From contig NTMA01000086.1 of NCBI GenBank assembly GCA_002917075.1, forward strand, positions 62,001-126,000: DNA of 64,000 nucleotides, in the 5' to 3' direction. Below, piece by piece: positions 12,253 through 22,842 of the stretch. The stretch's first letter is position 1; every line of letters begins with the position of its first letter. Under the pieces are notes generated by a model. It made no database searches. It was not told the origin of the DNA and was given only the letters and a program-made list of their open reading frames with translations. The stretch comes from Hawksworthiomyces lignivorus (lineage: Eukaryota; Ascomycota; Sordariomycetes; Ophiostomatales; Ophiostomataceae). The position numbers and the translations under genes are program-made.

Positions 12253-14209
12253 ATGGGGTTAGGCATTCTCGAGGACCGGGTTATGGACCATGTGCCCGGT
12301 ATGTTTGAACATCTCGTCTCCGTCTTCCACTTTTGATTTGTTTTTCTTACTCGTTTGCGCGTCATCTTTTGCCTTGCCGGCTGCCACTAATATCTAATAT
12401 CAGGGACCACCCGGTACTTTGACGATCCGGCCCGGCCACAGATTGCTCGTGATGGCCACTCCGGCCTCAAGTGCGACACTAGCGGGCCCGAGCCCATTAT
12501 TCTCGTCCCTCAGCCATCGGACGACCCGAACGACCCTCTGAACTGGCCGCTCTGGAAACGCGATCTCATCTGCTTTATCCTCTCCGTCACCGCCATCTTC
12601 GCCACTGCTCTCGGCCCCATTCTCGCTGCCAACACCATCACCCTATCGCTCTGGTTCGAGCGCGACTTCACCCAGGTCGCCCTGCTGACCGGCTACTACC
12701 TGGCCGGCGTCGGCGTCGGCGGCTGCTTCTTTGTGCCTTCTAGCCGTATCTGGGGCAAGCGCCATGCCTTCGTCATCGGCACCTGCATTGTCATCGGCAG
12801 CAGCGCCTGGGCCGGCTCTGTGAACCGCAACTTCGCGAGCATGGTGTGGGCGCGCGTCATCCAGGGTGTCGGCACCGCGCCTTTTGAGGCGCTCGTCAAC
12901 GCCGCCGTCGGCGACTTGTACTTCGTTCATGTACGCTTTTTTTCTCCCTCTGCTGCGCCCCCTCGGGATCCCGCATGTCTTGTATGTTCTCTTGTCTAAC
13001 TAGTCCTAGGAACGTGGTAAGCGCATGGCCTTTACCAACCTCGCTGTCTTTGGCGGCGCATTCTTCACGCCCATTGTCGTTGGCAAGATCACCCACACAA
13101 TCAAGTGGTGGTGGACGTTCTACCTTGTCGCTATCTTCTGCGCCGCCTGCCTCCCGGCTATCTTCTTCCTGTGCCCCGAGACCGCCTTCCGTCGCGACAA
13201 TACTCTCAACTTGGATCTGCTTGCTACCGACGCAAACGTGGACGGCACTACCCAGCCTCACCCCGAAGAGAAGCAAGTCTCTGCAGACAGCCAGAGAGAC
13301 TCGTCCGGGAACGACGACACGATTGGCTCTCCTGCAGGAGCCGCCGAAACTGCACAGGGAGCGCCGCAAAAGGCGTCATACTTGTCGACCCTCATGCTCT
13401 TCAACGGCCGCAAGACGGACGACCACTTCTGGGTCCTGTTCTTCCGCCCTTTCCCGCTCTACGCCCAGCCCGCGTTCCTCTGGGCCAGTCTCACACAAGG
13501 CACCCTTATTGGCTGGACCGTCTTTATCGGTGTCATCATGGCCGCCTTCTTCTTGGGCTTTCCGCTGTGGTGGGATGAGGTCAAGACGGGCTACGCCTAC
13601 ACGGGTGCTTTCATTGGCGCCATTGCTGGCTTCGTCATCGCCGGCCTTCTGGCCGACTGGAGCGCCAAGAAGCTCACGAAGCTCAACAACGGCATCTACG
13701 AGCCCGAATTCCGTCTTGTGCTCGTCATCCCCCAGCTCGTCTTTGGTGTCATGGGCCTGTACGGCTTTGGCATCACCATCGATGGCATGATGAAGCTTCA
13801 GTTTCACTGGGCCGTCCCTCTGGTGTTTTTCGGATTTGTCGTCTGCGGCATGGTCATTGGTGCTGTTGCTAGCAGCTTGTACATTGTCGACGCCTACCGT
13901 ACGTGTCTACCCAATCCTTTCCCTCCTCCTATCTGATTGTTTTCATCGAACTAACCCATAGCAGGTGACCGGGCCATTGAGGGCTTTACATGCACAATTA
14001 TTTTCAAGAACATGTTCAGCTTTGCCTTGACGTTCAAGGCCTACGACTGGCTGATCGAGAACGGGACCAGAGCCAGGCCTGTCTTCAATGCCCTGGGCAG
14101 CGTGCAGCTGGTTATCTGTCTGCTGGCGATCCCCATGTACGTCTTAGGGAAGCGCAACCGTAGCTTTTTCTACCGCTACGACATCCTCAAGATACTTCAC
14201 CTCGATTAA
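12253..14209 (+). CDS. MFS transporter, DHA1-type
   Basis: Four exons: 12253-12298, 12404-12930, 13010-13898, 13965-14209. Introns of 105, 79 and 66 nt all carry GT..AG. The product is 568 aa. A hydrophilic N-terminus contains NDPLNWPLWKRD, the pre-TM1 signature of fungal DHA1/SVOP-like transporters. Six membrane segments follow, then a cytoplasmic loop of roughly 100 residues rich in Asp/Glu/Ser, then six more, ending KILHLD. VWARVIQGVGTAPFEAL corresponds to the family's TM4-TM5 motif. It probably exports or imports small organic molecules by proton antiport at the plasma membrane; the substrate is unknown. The first exon codes only 15 residues, so the start is the least certain part. The third acceptor has an alternative AG three bases upstream. 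Confidence 0.87.
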
Positions 14210-14593
14210 TTCTAGCATGCGCGGGACATCTCTGCAATTTCCTTTTTGTTTTTGATACCTTGCCCTCTTTTGCGATTTTTCGCCCTTGACCACTAGCGTT
14301 CTTCTTGTTATTGATTTGTTGTTGGATCTGGCTTTGACCACCTAATTAATATAATGGGACAGGCGATGGAGGCGTTCATATATCATGCAAAAAAAAAAAC
14401 CAAATTCCATTTGTTTCTATTTTACATATTACGCATCCCTATTTCACATTTTTATGACGTTACTTTAACAGCCAACAATGATATGAGGCATACTTGAAGG
14501 ATTCTTGTATTCCTCTGCATTACATAACTCATTTATTTAGTCATCATATTACTATTTTATTTTGGGTTTGATTCGGCTCCTATGCTAAGCACT
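14210..14593. other. Convergent 3' region
   Basis: AT-rich spacer between convergent genes (MFS and the phosphatase-like gene). It holds T- and A-rich tracts suitable for 3'-end formation. No gene seen. Confidence 0.5.
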
Positions 14594-16179
14594 TTAGTTG
14601 CCGTTCGAAGCCGCCTTGCCGGCTGCGGCAACGTTCTTCTTCACCACACGGAGGCCGGCCACCAGCATGACCAGTGCCTCGAACCCAAGAATGACCACGA
14701 GGGTGACCAGGGCACCAATGACACCCGCAACAGGGCGGGAGACGCCACCGCCGCTCTTGTTGTTGGTGGTGGTGCTGCCCGTGGCAGATCCCGTGCCCAG
14801 GTTGGCAGGGTCGCACACGCCCGTGGTGTTGCCGCAAGCCTGGCACCACGACGCCGTGCTGGCGACGGCGATCTTGCCCATCTGGTCGGCAAAGGTGGTC
14901 CACGGCAGCAGGACCTCGCTCTGGCCGAACAGCGGGAAGGGCGTGAGGCCGCCGACCAGGGGCGCCGAGCCGTTGGCGAAGAGGAAGCGCACAGAGATGT
15001 CAGCCGGGTCGACGGCGGCGCCGCCGGTCACAGAGGCGTTGGTGACGAGCTCAAAGACCATGGACGAGGCGTAGTCGACAATGCCGTAGAACTGGGGGCT
15101 GGCGGCGGTCAGGTTGGCAAGGCCGAAGAAGCTCATAAAGGTGCCGTAGGCGCCGAACTGGGCGTTGATGCGCGCGACGCCGGTCTTGGCGGGCGGCGCC
15201 AGCACGGTGGAGTTGAGGCTCTGCAGGATCTGGCCCGCGAGCACGGCGCCAGCGATGGCGCGCACAGGCTCGCTCTCGTTGTAGGCGAGGCCCCACTCGT
15301 GCTGGTCGGCGCGAGTCTGCAGCTGGAACAGCGTCTCGTTGGTGAGGAGGTCGGCGCCCGGGAGCGTCTGGTTGTGGATCTCCGAGACGTGGATGTAATC
15401 GTAGACTGTGGGGGGGGGGCGGCGGTTAGAGAACAGAAGGTTTTTGTTTTTGATCCTCCATTTTCAGAAGACAGGGGGGAAAAGCCATAAAAACAAAATA
15501 AAAAGAAGAGAAGAGAGGGGGCATATGACGTACTGGTGTAGGCGTTCAAGAAGGATGCCTTGGCGGAGCTGAAGGTGGTGTTGATGGCGGGCAGGATGCT
15601 CTGGTAGAAGTCGTGGGTGCTGTTGAGCGTGGTGAGGTATTCAGGGCTCAGGAAGTAGTCGTTGCTGCTGACGATGGCGTTGTTGCAGCCGCTGCTGCCC
15701 TGCAGCCAGGCGCTGTCCTCACTGCCGGAGGCGCTGGCGGCGCTGGACACAATGTTGACGGGGATGTACTGGTAGCCACCCATGGGCGCCTCCGTCACGG
15801 TGCCGTTGCCGAGCGTCTGCTGCGCGGCGGAGCCGGCAGGCGGGTACAGCGCCTGCACGAACACGCCGGCGGAGTTCTGCAGCACGTTGTCGACGGGTGC
15901 CGTGACGGCGAGCTGGGACAGCACAGCCACGTCCGGGCTCAGCGCCGAGATGCGCGTGTCCGTGCTCGCGTTGCTCGAGACGTAGCGGTCGCGGAAGTAG
16001 GTGCCGGACGCAAAGACCTCGTCGGCGCCCAGGGCCGTCAGCGACGCCGGCGGCCACGACTTGCTGGTGCGGTCACCGTGGCGGTGGAACACGTACAGGC
16101 CCAGGACGGACTCGGCCGCGGCCGGGGACGGCGCGGCCGCCAGGGCCAGCATCAGCAGCGAGCCAGCCAGGGAAGCCAT
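14594..16179 (-). CDS. Histidine-phosphatase superfamily membrane protein
   Basis: Exons 16179-15534 and 15405-14594 with a 128-nt intron (15406-15533, ending in a C-rich tract then ACAG). The product is 485 aa. A signal peptide (residues 1-22) precedes YVFHRHGDRTSK, where R33, H34 and R37 match the RHGxR phosphohistidine motif; the usual following Pro is absent. The luminal/extracellular domain has many NxS/T sites (NAST, NTTF, NETL, NLT, NGS). Near the C-terminus a membrane segment (ALVTLVVILGFEALVML) ends in a short basic tail. I could not find the HD or HAE proton-donor motif of acid phosphatases and phytases in exon 2, so activity is uncertain. Family and topology are clear; calling it an acid phosphatase is inference. 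Confidence 0.8.
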
Positions 16180-18256
16180 TGTGTGCGAGTCGAGTGAGGG
16201 GGAAATGGGGTGTAAGTCAACGCTGAGCTGCCTTTCTCAGATGGTCTCAAAAGCTTGCAGCTGAGACAGAGGGATTTTTGCAACAACGAAGAGCTGGAGC
16301 AATACGACTTGGGGGGGGAGAAGAAGGTTTAAAAAAAAAAAACCCTGGAAAAGAGAGATAAGAGAAAATAAAGTAATAAGAGACTAATGAGTAGATTTTG
16401 GGAGACAAAGAGCAAAATAAGAACAAGAGCTTAAAGCTTTTCTGCCACACTCCCCCCACATGCAGTGCTTCCCAATTTGTCTCTCCAGACCAAATAACCG
16501 ATGTGATAGCTTCCTATCGATCTACAAGTGCTCGACTCCTCCTCTCAAAAAAAATGCACATCATGGGCCTACGAGGGTCTCTGCTGGTTCTCCCCAAGGA
16601 GACATGGCAGCTGTCCCACCGAGATCCAGCGAGGGCTGGCGGATAAGACGGCCAATACGGATAGCTGTGATGAAAATGTGATGCCCAGAGCAAACACCTC
16701 CGACGGGGGAGAAGACGCAGGAGCTCGAGGGGCCAGAAACAGAAGCTCTTACCAAACAGAAATTCCTTCCCCGTATCTCACTCGGGTGTAGACAGTCGGG
16801 TCGCGTAGACAAGGAAGTTGGCGCTAGCCCGCAGAGCAGCAGGTGGAGGGGTTGGATGTGTGCTGTAGGACGGTGCCGGGCGAGAAGCTTTCTGGCGACT
16901 TGCCCATGCGCGAACTGGACGGGGTTTCCCTTGTGTGGCGCTCGGTGTCTTCTCCACTCCCTCTAGCGGGCGAGTCGGGCTAGCTCGACCGCAGCCATTG
17001 AGAAGCTGGACCACTGAGGACCCAGGGATTAATCTCTTGGACCGACCGCGGAGAAAGCGACATAGAGCCTAATGGCCTGCGAAAGAGTGCGGTAGTTTTA
17101 GGGAGGTCACAGGCGATTGGAGGGTTTAGAAGAAAAAAAGGAAGGTTGGCTGACTACATACTTGGCGCTCGCATTGAAAGATCCGCTCTTGGCGACAGCG
17201 TTGTATTTGCTACGTTTACGCTCTAATAATCACATCCCGATGCATCGGACCATCTGCAATGACGAGCAGAGAGGCATTGAAGTAGATTGCCTTGTCGAGC
17301 GGACCTTTTGAGAATTCAGACGAACTGAATTGGCAAAAACGAAACACTCAAGACGAAGCGAGAGAGTGGCACAAATTGACAGGAGCAATACATGGGAGGG
17401 AAAAAAAGTCTTCGCTTGAGTTCTCTTTCTCCACATATCCTGTGCTTTTTGGGGCTTCTCCTAAAGAGGAAACTTTGGTCGGTTCTAAGCAGCGTGCTAC
17501 TCAGGCCATCCACAACGTCTTCTGATATGCACCCGCATCGGACGAGCAACCCATCTCGCTGTGACTAACAGAAATACCTCTACATTACACTGCGGAGTAT
17601 TTCCGAGGCGCGGATTCACTGAATCCTGGTCGAGAAAAGCATGTTGTTATCAAAGTTTTACTCGATAGCAACATTCGCAGGCCGACCTCTTATCTTATAC
17701 TTTTTTCTCTAGTGGTGCGAGTTAAAGGTTTTCCTTTCTCCGTGCTCTGAAGTAGAAAAGGGCATAATATGTTTTTGCGTTGGTGGTGATTAGGAGCTGC
17801 CTGTAGCCTTTTTCCATTTCTCTGCTCTGGACGAGAAAAAAGACGCCCCCTCCCTGGCCGGCGATGACAGCGGCTACGGCTGTCGGCGACGGCTGTCATC
17901 TCTGTCTAGAGCCCCGCAGTCAACGTCTTTCCCCGGTATGGTACGGAGTACTGTTGCACTTGGATACTTTACCACCCGCCGTATGCCATATCCTTCAGTG
18001 GGGCCTTACCCGGCCCGCACCTGCGCCTTGCATAGACCAGCAAATCTGCGCTTCAGATATCGGCGATGAACGATGTCCGTATTCGTGTATATGCAAGTGC
18101 CTAAGCCTTACGAGGCCCGTAATTAATTGTACATTCTATGCTATTCCTCCTCTACGAGGCTGGATAGTGCAAAACCAAAAACAAAGCGGACGACAGAAGC
18201 CAAAAGTAAAGGCTTCTGCAAAGTCCACTATTTCCGACCCTTCTTTTATTGAATGA
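16180..18256. other. Intergenic, no gene seen
   Basis: About 2.1 kb between two minus-strand genes. It contains a TACGGAGTA at 17942-17950 and a 9-nt inverted repeat at 17863-17900. Short frames (under 90 codons) lack neighbour-like codon bias. Confidence 0.45.
17863..17900. repeat. Short perfect inverted repeat
   Basis: GATGACAGC (17863-17871) and GCTGTCATC (17892-17900) are perfect reverse complements around a 20-nt GC-rich loop that itself repeats CGGCT. It could be a hairpin or chance. Confidence 0.4.
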
Positions 18257-19538
18257 TTACAGCTTCGCTCCCGACGGCTTCTTCCGGCCGTCCTTGACCT
18301 TGGTCGAGATGTTGCCGTCCAGCAGGAACTGCGGGTACTGCATGCCCGGGTCCAGGCCCAGGCTCAGCGATCCGCCCTGCCGCCGCCAGGCGCCGCCGTC
18401 GACGACCAGTACGTGCCCGTTGATGTTGTCGGCGGCGGCGCTGAACAGGAACACGGTGGCGTCTGCAATGTCGCGCACTGTGCCCCAGCGGCCACTCGGG
18501 ACCCACGGGGAGCCGCCGCGGTCGCTGGGCCGCAGCGGGGCGGAGCTGGGCCCACCAGCAGCGGAGGCCTCGGCGGCCTGGACGGCCACGGCGTCGGGGC
18601 TCGCCAGGCGGACCATGCCCTCGGTGCCGTCAATGGGGCCCGGGGCGATGACATTGGCCAGCACGCCGCGGGGCCCGTACTCGAGCGCGACGGCAGAGAC
18701 GATATTGTCGACGCCGGACTTGGCTGCGGCCACGTGGGCCTGCAGCGGCAGCCCCGTGTAGTGGAAGGTGGCGGAGACGGCCAGGAAGCGGCCGCCAGGC
18801 GGGGTTCCCTGCGGGTTGGGGCTCGGGTGGCGAGCAGCCGACGCGGCCAGATGGTCGACGGTGGCCTTGACGGTGTTGAAGGTGCCCAGCGTGTCGATTT
18901 CCAGAACGGTCCGGAAGGCGTTTGACGACAGACCTGAGATGGGCGCCACAAAGTTGCCAGCGGCGCCGGCGCTGAAAGAAGAAAAAAAAGATCAGTATTT
19001 GGGGCCCCCTGTGCTTCGTTTGCCTGACACTGGTTTTTGTCGGCGTTTGCAGCGAGAGCTATACGTACATGACGAAGTCGATGCTGCCCAGCTCGGCAAC
19101 ACATTGGTCGGCCGCCTTCTTCAGGTCTTCAAACTGCAGAAATCATGTTAGCCTACAAACGCTGATTCGCCGGTGCCATCTGCTGGGGGCTGTGGGCTAT
19201 CTGGCCAAACTAACCTTTCGCACATCGACGTTGCCGACGCCGATGACCTTGGCGCCTTTGCGGACTGCCGCAATGTCCTTGGCTGCGGCAGCCGTCTTCT
19301 CGGGATTGCGTCCGATGATGAAGGCGTTCGCGCCGAGGTAGACGAGGGCCCGCGTCTGCGCGCTGCAGATGTCGCCGGCACCGCCGGTCACGAACGCAAC
19401 TCGGCCATCTGGGCAGTTTGTCAGCTGCTGTTCTGTGTAGCACACTCAGCGTGTTGAGACAGAGGAGAGGGGCATTGCCATACTGAAGATGCCATCACGC
19501 CACACAGGGCTCAAGTACTCTGATGGGCTCTTGACCAT
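18257..19538 (-). CDS. SPS19: Peroxisomal 2,4-dienoyl-CoA reductase, Sps19-like
   Basis: Four exons: 19538-19484, 19408-19215, 19133-19069, 18971-18257. Introns of 75, 81 and 97 nt have GT..AG ends and keep frame. The product is 342 aa. The N-terminus reads SPVWRDGIFNGRVAFVTG, and the coenzyme motif TGGAGDIC starts at T26. IAGAAGNF (residues 105-112) replaces the usual NNAG, as in the Sps19/DECR subgroup. The protein ends AKL, an accepted variant of the peroxisomal PTS1 tripeptide. The family uses NADPH to reduce 2,4-dienoyl-CoA in beta-oxidation of unsaturated fatty acids with double bonds at even positions. A Ser/Pro/Gly-rich insertion around residues 255-280 (SPDAVAVQAAEASAAGG) is longer than I expect for the family. 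Assignment is strong. Confidence 0.9.
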
Positions 19539-20645
19539 AGCTGCAGATGTGTGGATGTGATGTGATGTGTATAGCAAAAAGGCTCTAGATGTGTATGTAG
19601 TTTCAAATATCTCAATATGAGAACCGCAATTGCAGGTGCTACCGCCGGGTTTGCTTTCAGCTGGAGCTCGCCTGTTTGATACGACTTCTGTCTTGTGCTT
19701 ATCTGAAGTCTGGCCAGGTCAGACGATCATTGCGGAGAGAGAGAGCTGTGAAAAAGTAAGACGCACGCGCAATTGCTATGCAATAAGACGTCTCTCAGTG
19801 CGATGCTGGCCTGCTCCTTCCTGCGACATGCCTCGGCTCTTGCGTCCGTTTACAACTAATCATCTCCACACTCAGCCGGAAAGGGAAACTACGACTGGCG
19901 TATTACGGAGTACGGAGTAGTTTTGTTGGAGTAGTTACCTTGGTACAAATGACGAGCGCCTTGGCGGGCGGGCGCAAGCGATTATGTAATGCGAGTATGT
20001 ACATACAGAGGGTCCCCAATAGTTGCACACATGGTGTCCAAATAAAATAGATGACTTCGCGTGGAGAAAGGTTTAGTCATCTATTTAGTTAATTTGGACA
20101 CATTTTGAGAGGGCTTCTCCCTCTGATTGCCTCCTTGGCTGATTTCTGCCTTCTGAATTAATGGCTCTGACGCACCTGAATCTGACATGTGCAACTACTT
20201 GGGGGCCCTGTGCAGAGGCATTAGTTGAGAAATTTCGCCTAAGTCAATATTTTACAGAATTGCGCAGTACAAAGTTGTGCCTCACTTGCACAGCAATTTT
20301 AGCTCTCCAGGGGAGTTGGAGCTGCTGCGTCTCCAGTGAACCCCGCGATTGGTTGGCTGTTCTGCAAGGTTCTCTCAGAGGCTGAATAGTGCTGTGCCTT
20401 TCGCCTTTTGACGGTCTTTTCACGCGCGCCAGCCAACTACAGGTCCAGAGCTTTTGCATTTCTTCATTCGCTTGGCTTGTTTCCGCTATACGTTTGACCA
20501 GCCGCGCTTTGGCAACCGCTTGTCGCTCTCTTGTCACCGTTTCTCTCGTTTCCTTTCCCCCTGTTCTTGCGCGGTCAGCAGCCTCGCCCGACACGCGCCG
20601 TCCTTTCCACGCCCCTCCGTCTCCGTCTCCGTCTCCGTATCTGCC
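19539..20645. other. Divergent intergenic region
   Basis: About 1.1 kb between SPS19 (-) and the Rad60-like gene (+). It holds two overlapping TACGGAGTA copies (19904-19919) and a long imperfect hairpin (20034-20101). From about 20,400 the plus strand becomes pyrimidine-rich and probably is the leader of the downstream gene. Confidence 0.5.
20034..20101. repeat. Long inverted repeat, hairpin or MITE-like relic
   Basis: The left arm (20034-20055, GTGTCCAAATAAAATAGATGAC) reads as the reverse complement of the right arm (20076-20101) except for a 4-nt insertion in the right arm. The loop is about 20 nt. No transposase lies nearby. It may be a small transposon remnant, a cruciform or a regulatory hairpin. 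Confidence 0.6.
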
Positions 20646-22508
20646 ATGTCGTCGGGCGCCGCGCCCGTGAAGAAGAAGCCCCTCTTCTTCAAGAGACGCG
20701 CCGGCCCCGTTCCCGCGAATGCGTCTTCGAACGGCGCCTCCCATCCGCCCAGCGCCAGCATCCTCCTGGACGACTCCGACTCGGATGCAAGCCCCCCTCG
20801 CACGCGGACTGCAACCGCAGCAGGTGCTGGCGCTGAGGCGGACAGCGCGGCAGCCAGCGGTGTCGACCTCTTCCGGCGGTCCAAGCAGTTCTTCCCCAAG
20901 GCCGTCGAGGAGCAGAACCGGCGGCTGCAGGCCCAGAAGGCGCGCAAGCAGCAGCACCACCACGTAGCCGGAGACGCAGAGCTCCCCGATGCGACCACCC
21001 CGCCCAGCCCGAGCCACGAGACCAAGCGCAGAAAGGTGTCGCACGAATCTCTGCCAGTGGGGGGCGGAGGCGGGCGCAGGGCAGAGCGCGAGCGGCTCGC
21101 CCTCGCGCTCTCGAGCTCCGCCGAAACCGGAGCCGGCTATACCCCAGCGAGAGGTGGAGGAGCAGCCGACAGCGGCGCCTCTCTCTCCCCGCCGGCGTCC
21201 CCCACCGTGCCGCGCGCGGACAAGGGCAAGGGGATTGCGACGGTCCACAACGTCAACGCGCAGGTGGTCTTTACGAGCACGGCCTCTGCGCCACCTGCAC
21301 CTGTTGAAGACGAAGAGGACGATTCCCTTATTATACTGGAAGACGGCAAGGAGAGCGCCGCGGCAGCCAGACCAGCGAGGAGACTCGACGACAGCCGAGA
21401 CCCGGAGGCAATGGACACGAAACTGCAACCACCAGACGACAGCAGCGACGACGACGGCGTCACGGAGGCTATCGACCCAGAGTTTGAAGAATACATCATC
21501 CGCGCGCGCGCTCGCAACGCCGCCGCGCGGGCCGCCAAGGCCGTGCAGGAAGCAGCTGGAGAAGCACTAGGGACGGCAGCGGCGGCAGCGGCAGTAGGAG
21601 GGGCAGCACAGATGGCAACCACAACAACATATGCCGATCCGGCAGGGTTCCGGTCCGTATCATCCTCGCAGGAAGCGACCGGCGCGTCGGCCGGCGAGCA
21701 GAACTACCGCATCTTCATCACGCCGCACTTTCCGGAGCCGGTGCCGCCGCTGATCGCCAACGTGCGCATGGACCAGAAGATGGTGTTTGTGCAGAACGCG
21801 TTTCTGGACCACGCGCGCAAGAAGGGCCTGGCGCTCGCGGCCGACCAGGAGGCCGCCGTTGTGCTGACCTGGAAGGGCAACAAGATCTACTCGTGGACGA
21901 CGGGCCAGTCGCTGGGCATCCGGCCGGACGCGAGCGGCCGCTTCCGCGACGACGTCGACGGCGGCGGCGTGCACGCTGGCGGCGGGGACGGCGGCGTCGG
22001 CGCGGCATCGTCGGCGGGCTTCGTGTCCGGCGGCCTGCACCTGGAGATCTGGACGCAGACACTGTACGAGGCGTACCTGCAGGAGCAGGAGAAGCGGCGG
22101 CTGCGGAACCTGGGCGAGATGGTCGCCGAGGACCTCCTCAGCGACGACGACGACGACGACAATGGCAACTATAACCAGGCCGGGGGGACAGACGCGAACG
22201 GCGCCGGCGGCGCAAGCCAGGGAGAGGACGCAGCAGACAATGGCGGCGGCGCCGGCGGCGGAGGCGGAGGCGGGGCGGGCCAGCGCGTGCGGCTGGTGCT
22301 CAAGTCGCGCGACTACGAGAAGCTCAACATGACGGCGCGCAGCGACACGCCCGTGTCGCTGCTGATCGCGGCGTTCCGCGAGCAGCGCAAGATCGACCCG
22401 GATAAGACGGTGGCCATCTACTGGGAGGGCGACCGGCTAGACGAGGACACGACCGTGGGCGAGGCCGAGATGGAGGACATGGACAGCGTCGAGGTGCACA
22501 TCCACTAG
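20646..22508 (+). CDS. Rad60/Esc2/NIP45-family SUMO-like domain protein
   Basis: Single exon, 620 aa, starting at MSSGAAPVKKKPLFFKRR after a pyrimidine-rich leader. An open extension upstream is leader-like, so this ATG is chosen. The N-terminal half is disordered and acidic with basic patches (AAPVKKKPLFFKRRAG; ETKRRKVSH) and an acidic hydrophobic stretch, DDSLIILEDG, that resembles a SUMO-interacting motif. A first SUMO-like domain spans about residues 355-470. The second is at the C-terminus (RVRLVLKSRDYEKLNMTARS to VEVHIH), of the Rad60-SLD type. An acidic/Gly-rich linker separates the two. Family members act with SUMO and the SMC5/6 complex in recombination repair. The C-terminal domain is clear; orthology to Rad60 or Esc2 is inference. 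Confidence 0.75.
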   Translation: MSSGAAPVKKKPLFFKRRAGPVPANASSNGASHPPSASILLDDSDSDASPPRTRTATAAGAGAEADSAAASGVDLFRRSKQFFPKAVEEQNRRLQAQKARKQQHHHVAGDAELPDATTPPSPSHETKRRKVSHESLPVGGGGGRRAERERLALALSSSAETGAGYTPARGGGAADSGASLSPPASPTVPRADKGKGIATVHNVNAQVVFTSTASAPPAPVEDEEDDSLIILEDGKESAAAARPARRLDDSRDPEAMDTKLQPPDDSSDDDGVTEAIDPEFEEYIIRARARNAAARAAKAVQEAAGEALGTAAAAAAVGGAAQMATTTTYADPAGFRSVSSSQEATGASAGEQNYRIFITPHFPEPVPPLIANVRMDQKMVFVQNAFLDHARKKGLALAADQEAAVVLTWKGNKIYSWTTGQSLGIRPDASGRFRDDVDGGGVHAGGGDGGVGAASSAGFVSGGLHLEIWTQTLYEAYLQEQEKRRLRNLGEMVAEDLLSDDDDDDNGNYNQAGGTDANGAGGASQGEDAADNGGGAGGGGGGGAGQRVRLVLKSRDYEKLNMTARSDTPVSLLIAAFREQRKIDPDKTVAIYWEGDRLDEDTTVGEAEMEDMDSVEVHIH

Positions 22509-22842
22509 GGGCAGAGGCGGCGGGGGGGGAAGACCGCGGGTATTTATTTTCTTTCTTTTTTTTGCTTTGCTTTTTTCGGGAACTTGGAGCAAAGAGGTAT
22601 TGGATGGAATACTGGGTTTTGTATAATGCGTTATGATATTCCCCCCTGAGCGAAAATGATGAACATAGAACAGAAAAGAAAATGAAAATGAAAAATTAAA
22701 AGAAAGACCATCCAAACTGACGTGATATCGTCTCCAAGTCATACAAAAGAAGATATGCAAACTTTTATTTGCCAAAACACAGCACTCGAAACGCCAGCCC
22801 TATATATATATGTGATCGAATGTTTCCCTGCCCATGCCGTGA
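22509..22842. other. Convergent 3' region
   Basis: Between the Rad60-like gene and PNO1. It is A/T-rich, with T-rich tracts after the Rad60-like stop and a short TA run at 22802-22811. No gene. Confidence 0.5.

Noticed and set aside
3023..19538. Possible secondary-metabolite cluster (two SDRs, MFS, CFEM, phosphatase-like)
   Set aside because: No PKS, NRPS, terpene synthase, P450 or pathway regulator is present, and each gene fits an independent role.
20244..21428. 394-codon minus-strand open frame
   Set aside because: Antisense to the Rad60-like gene and its leader; no known motif.
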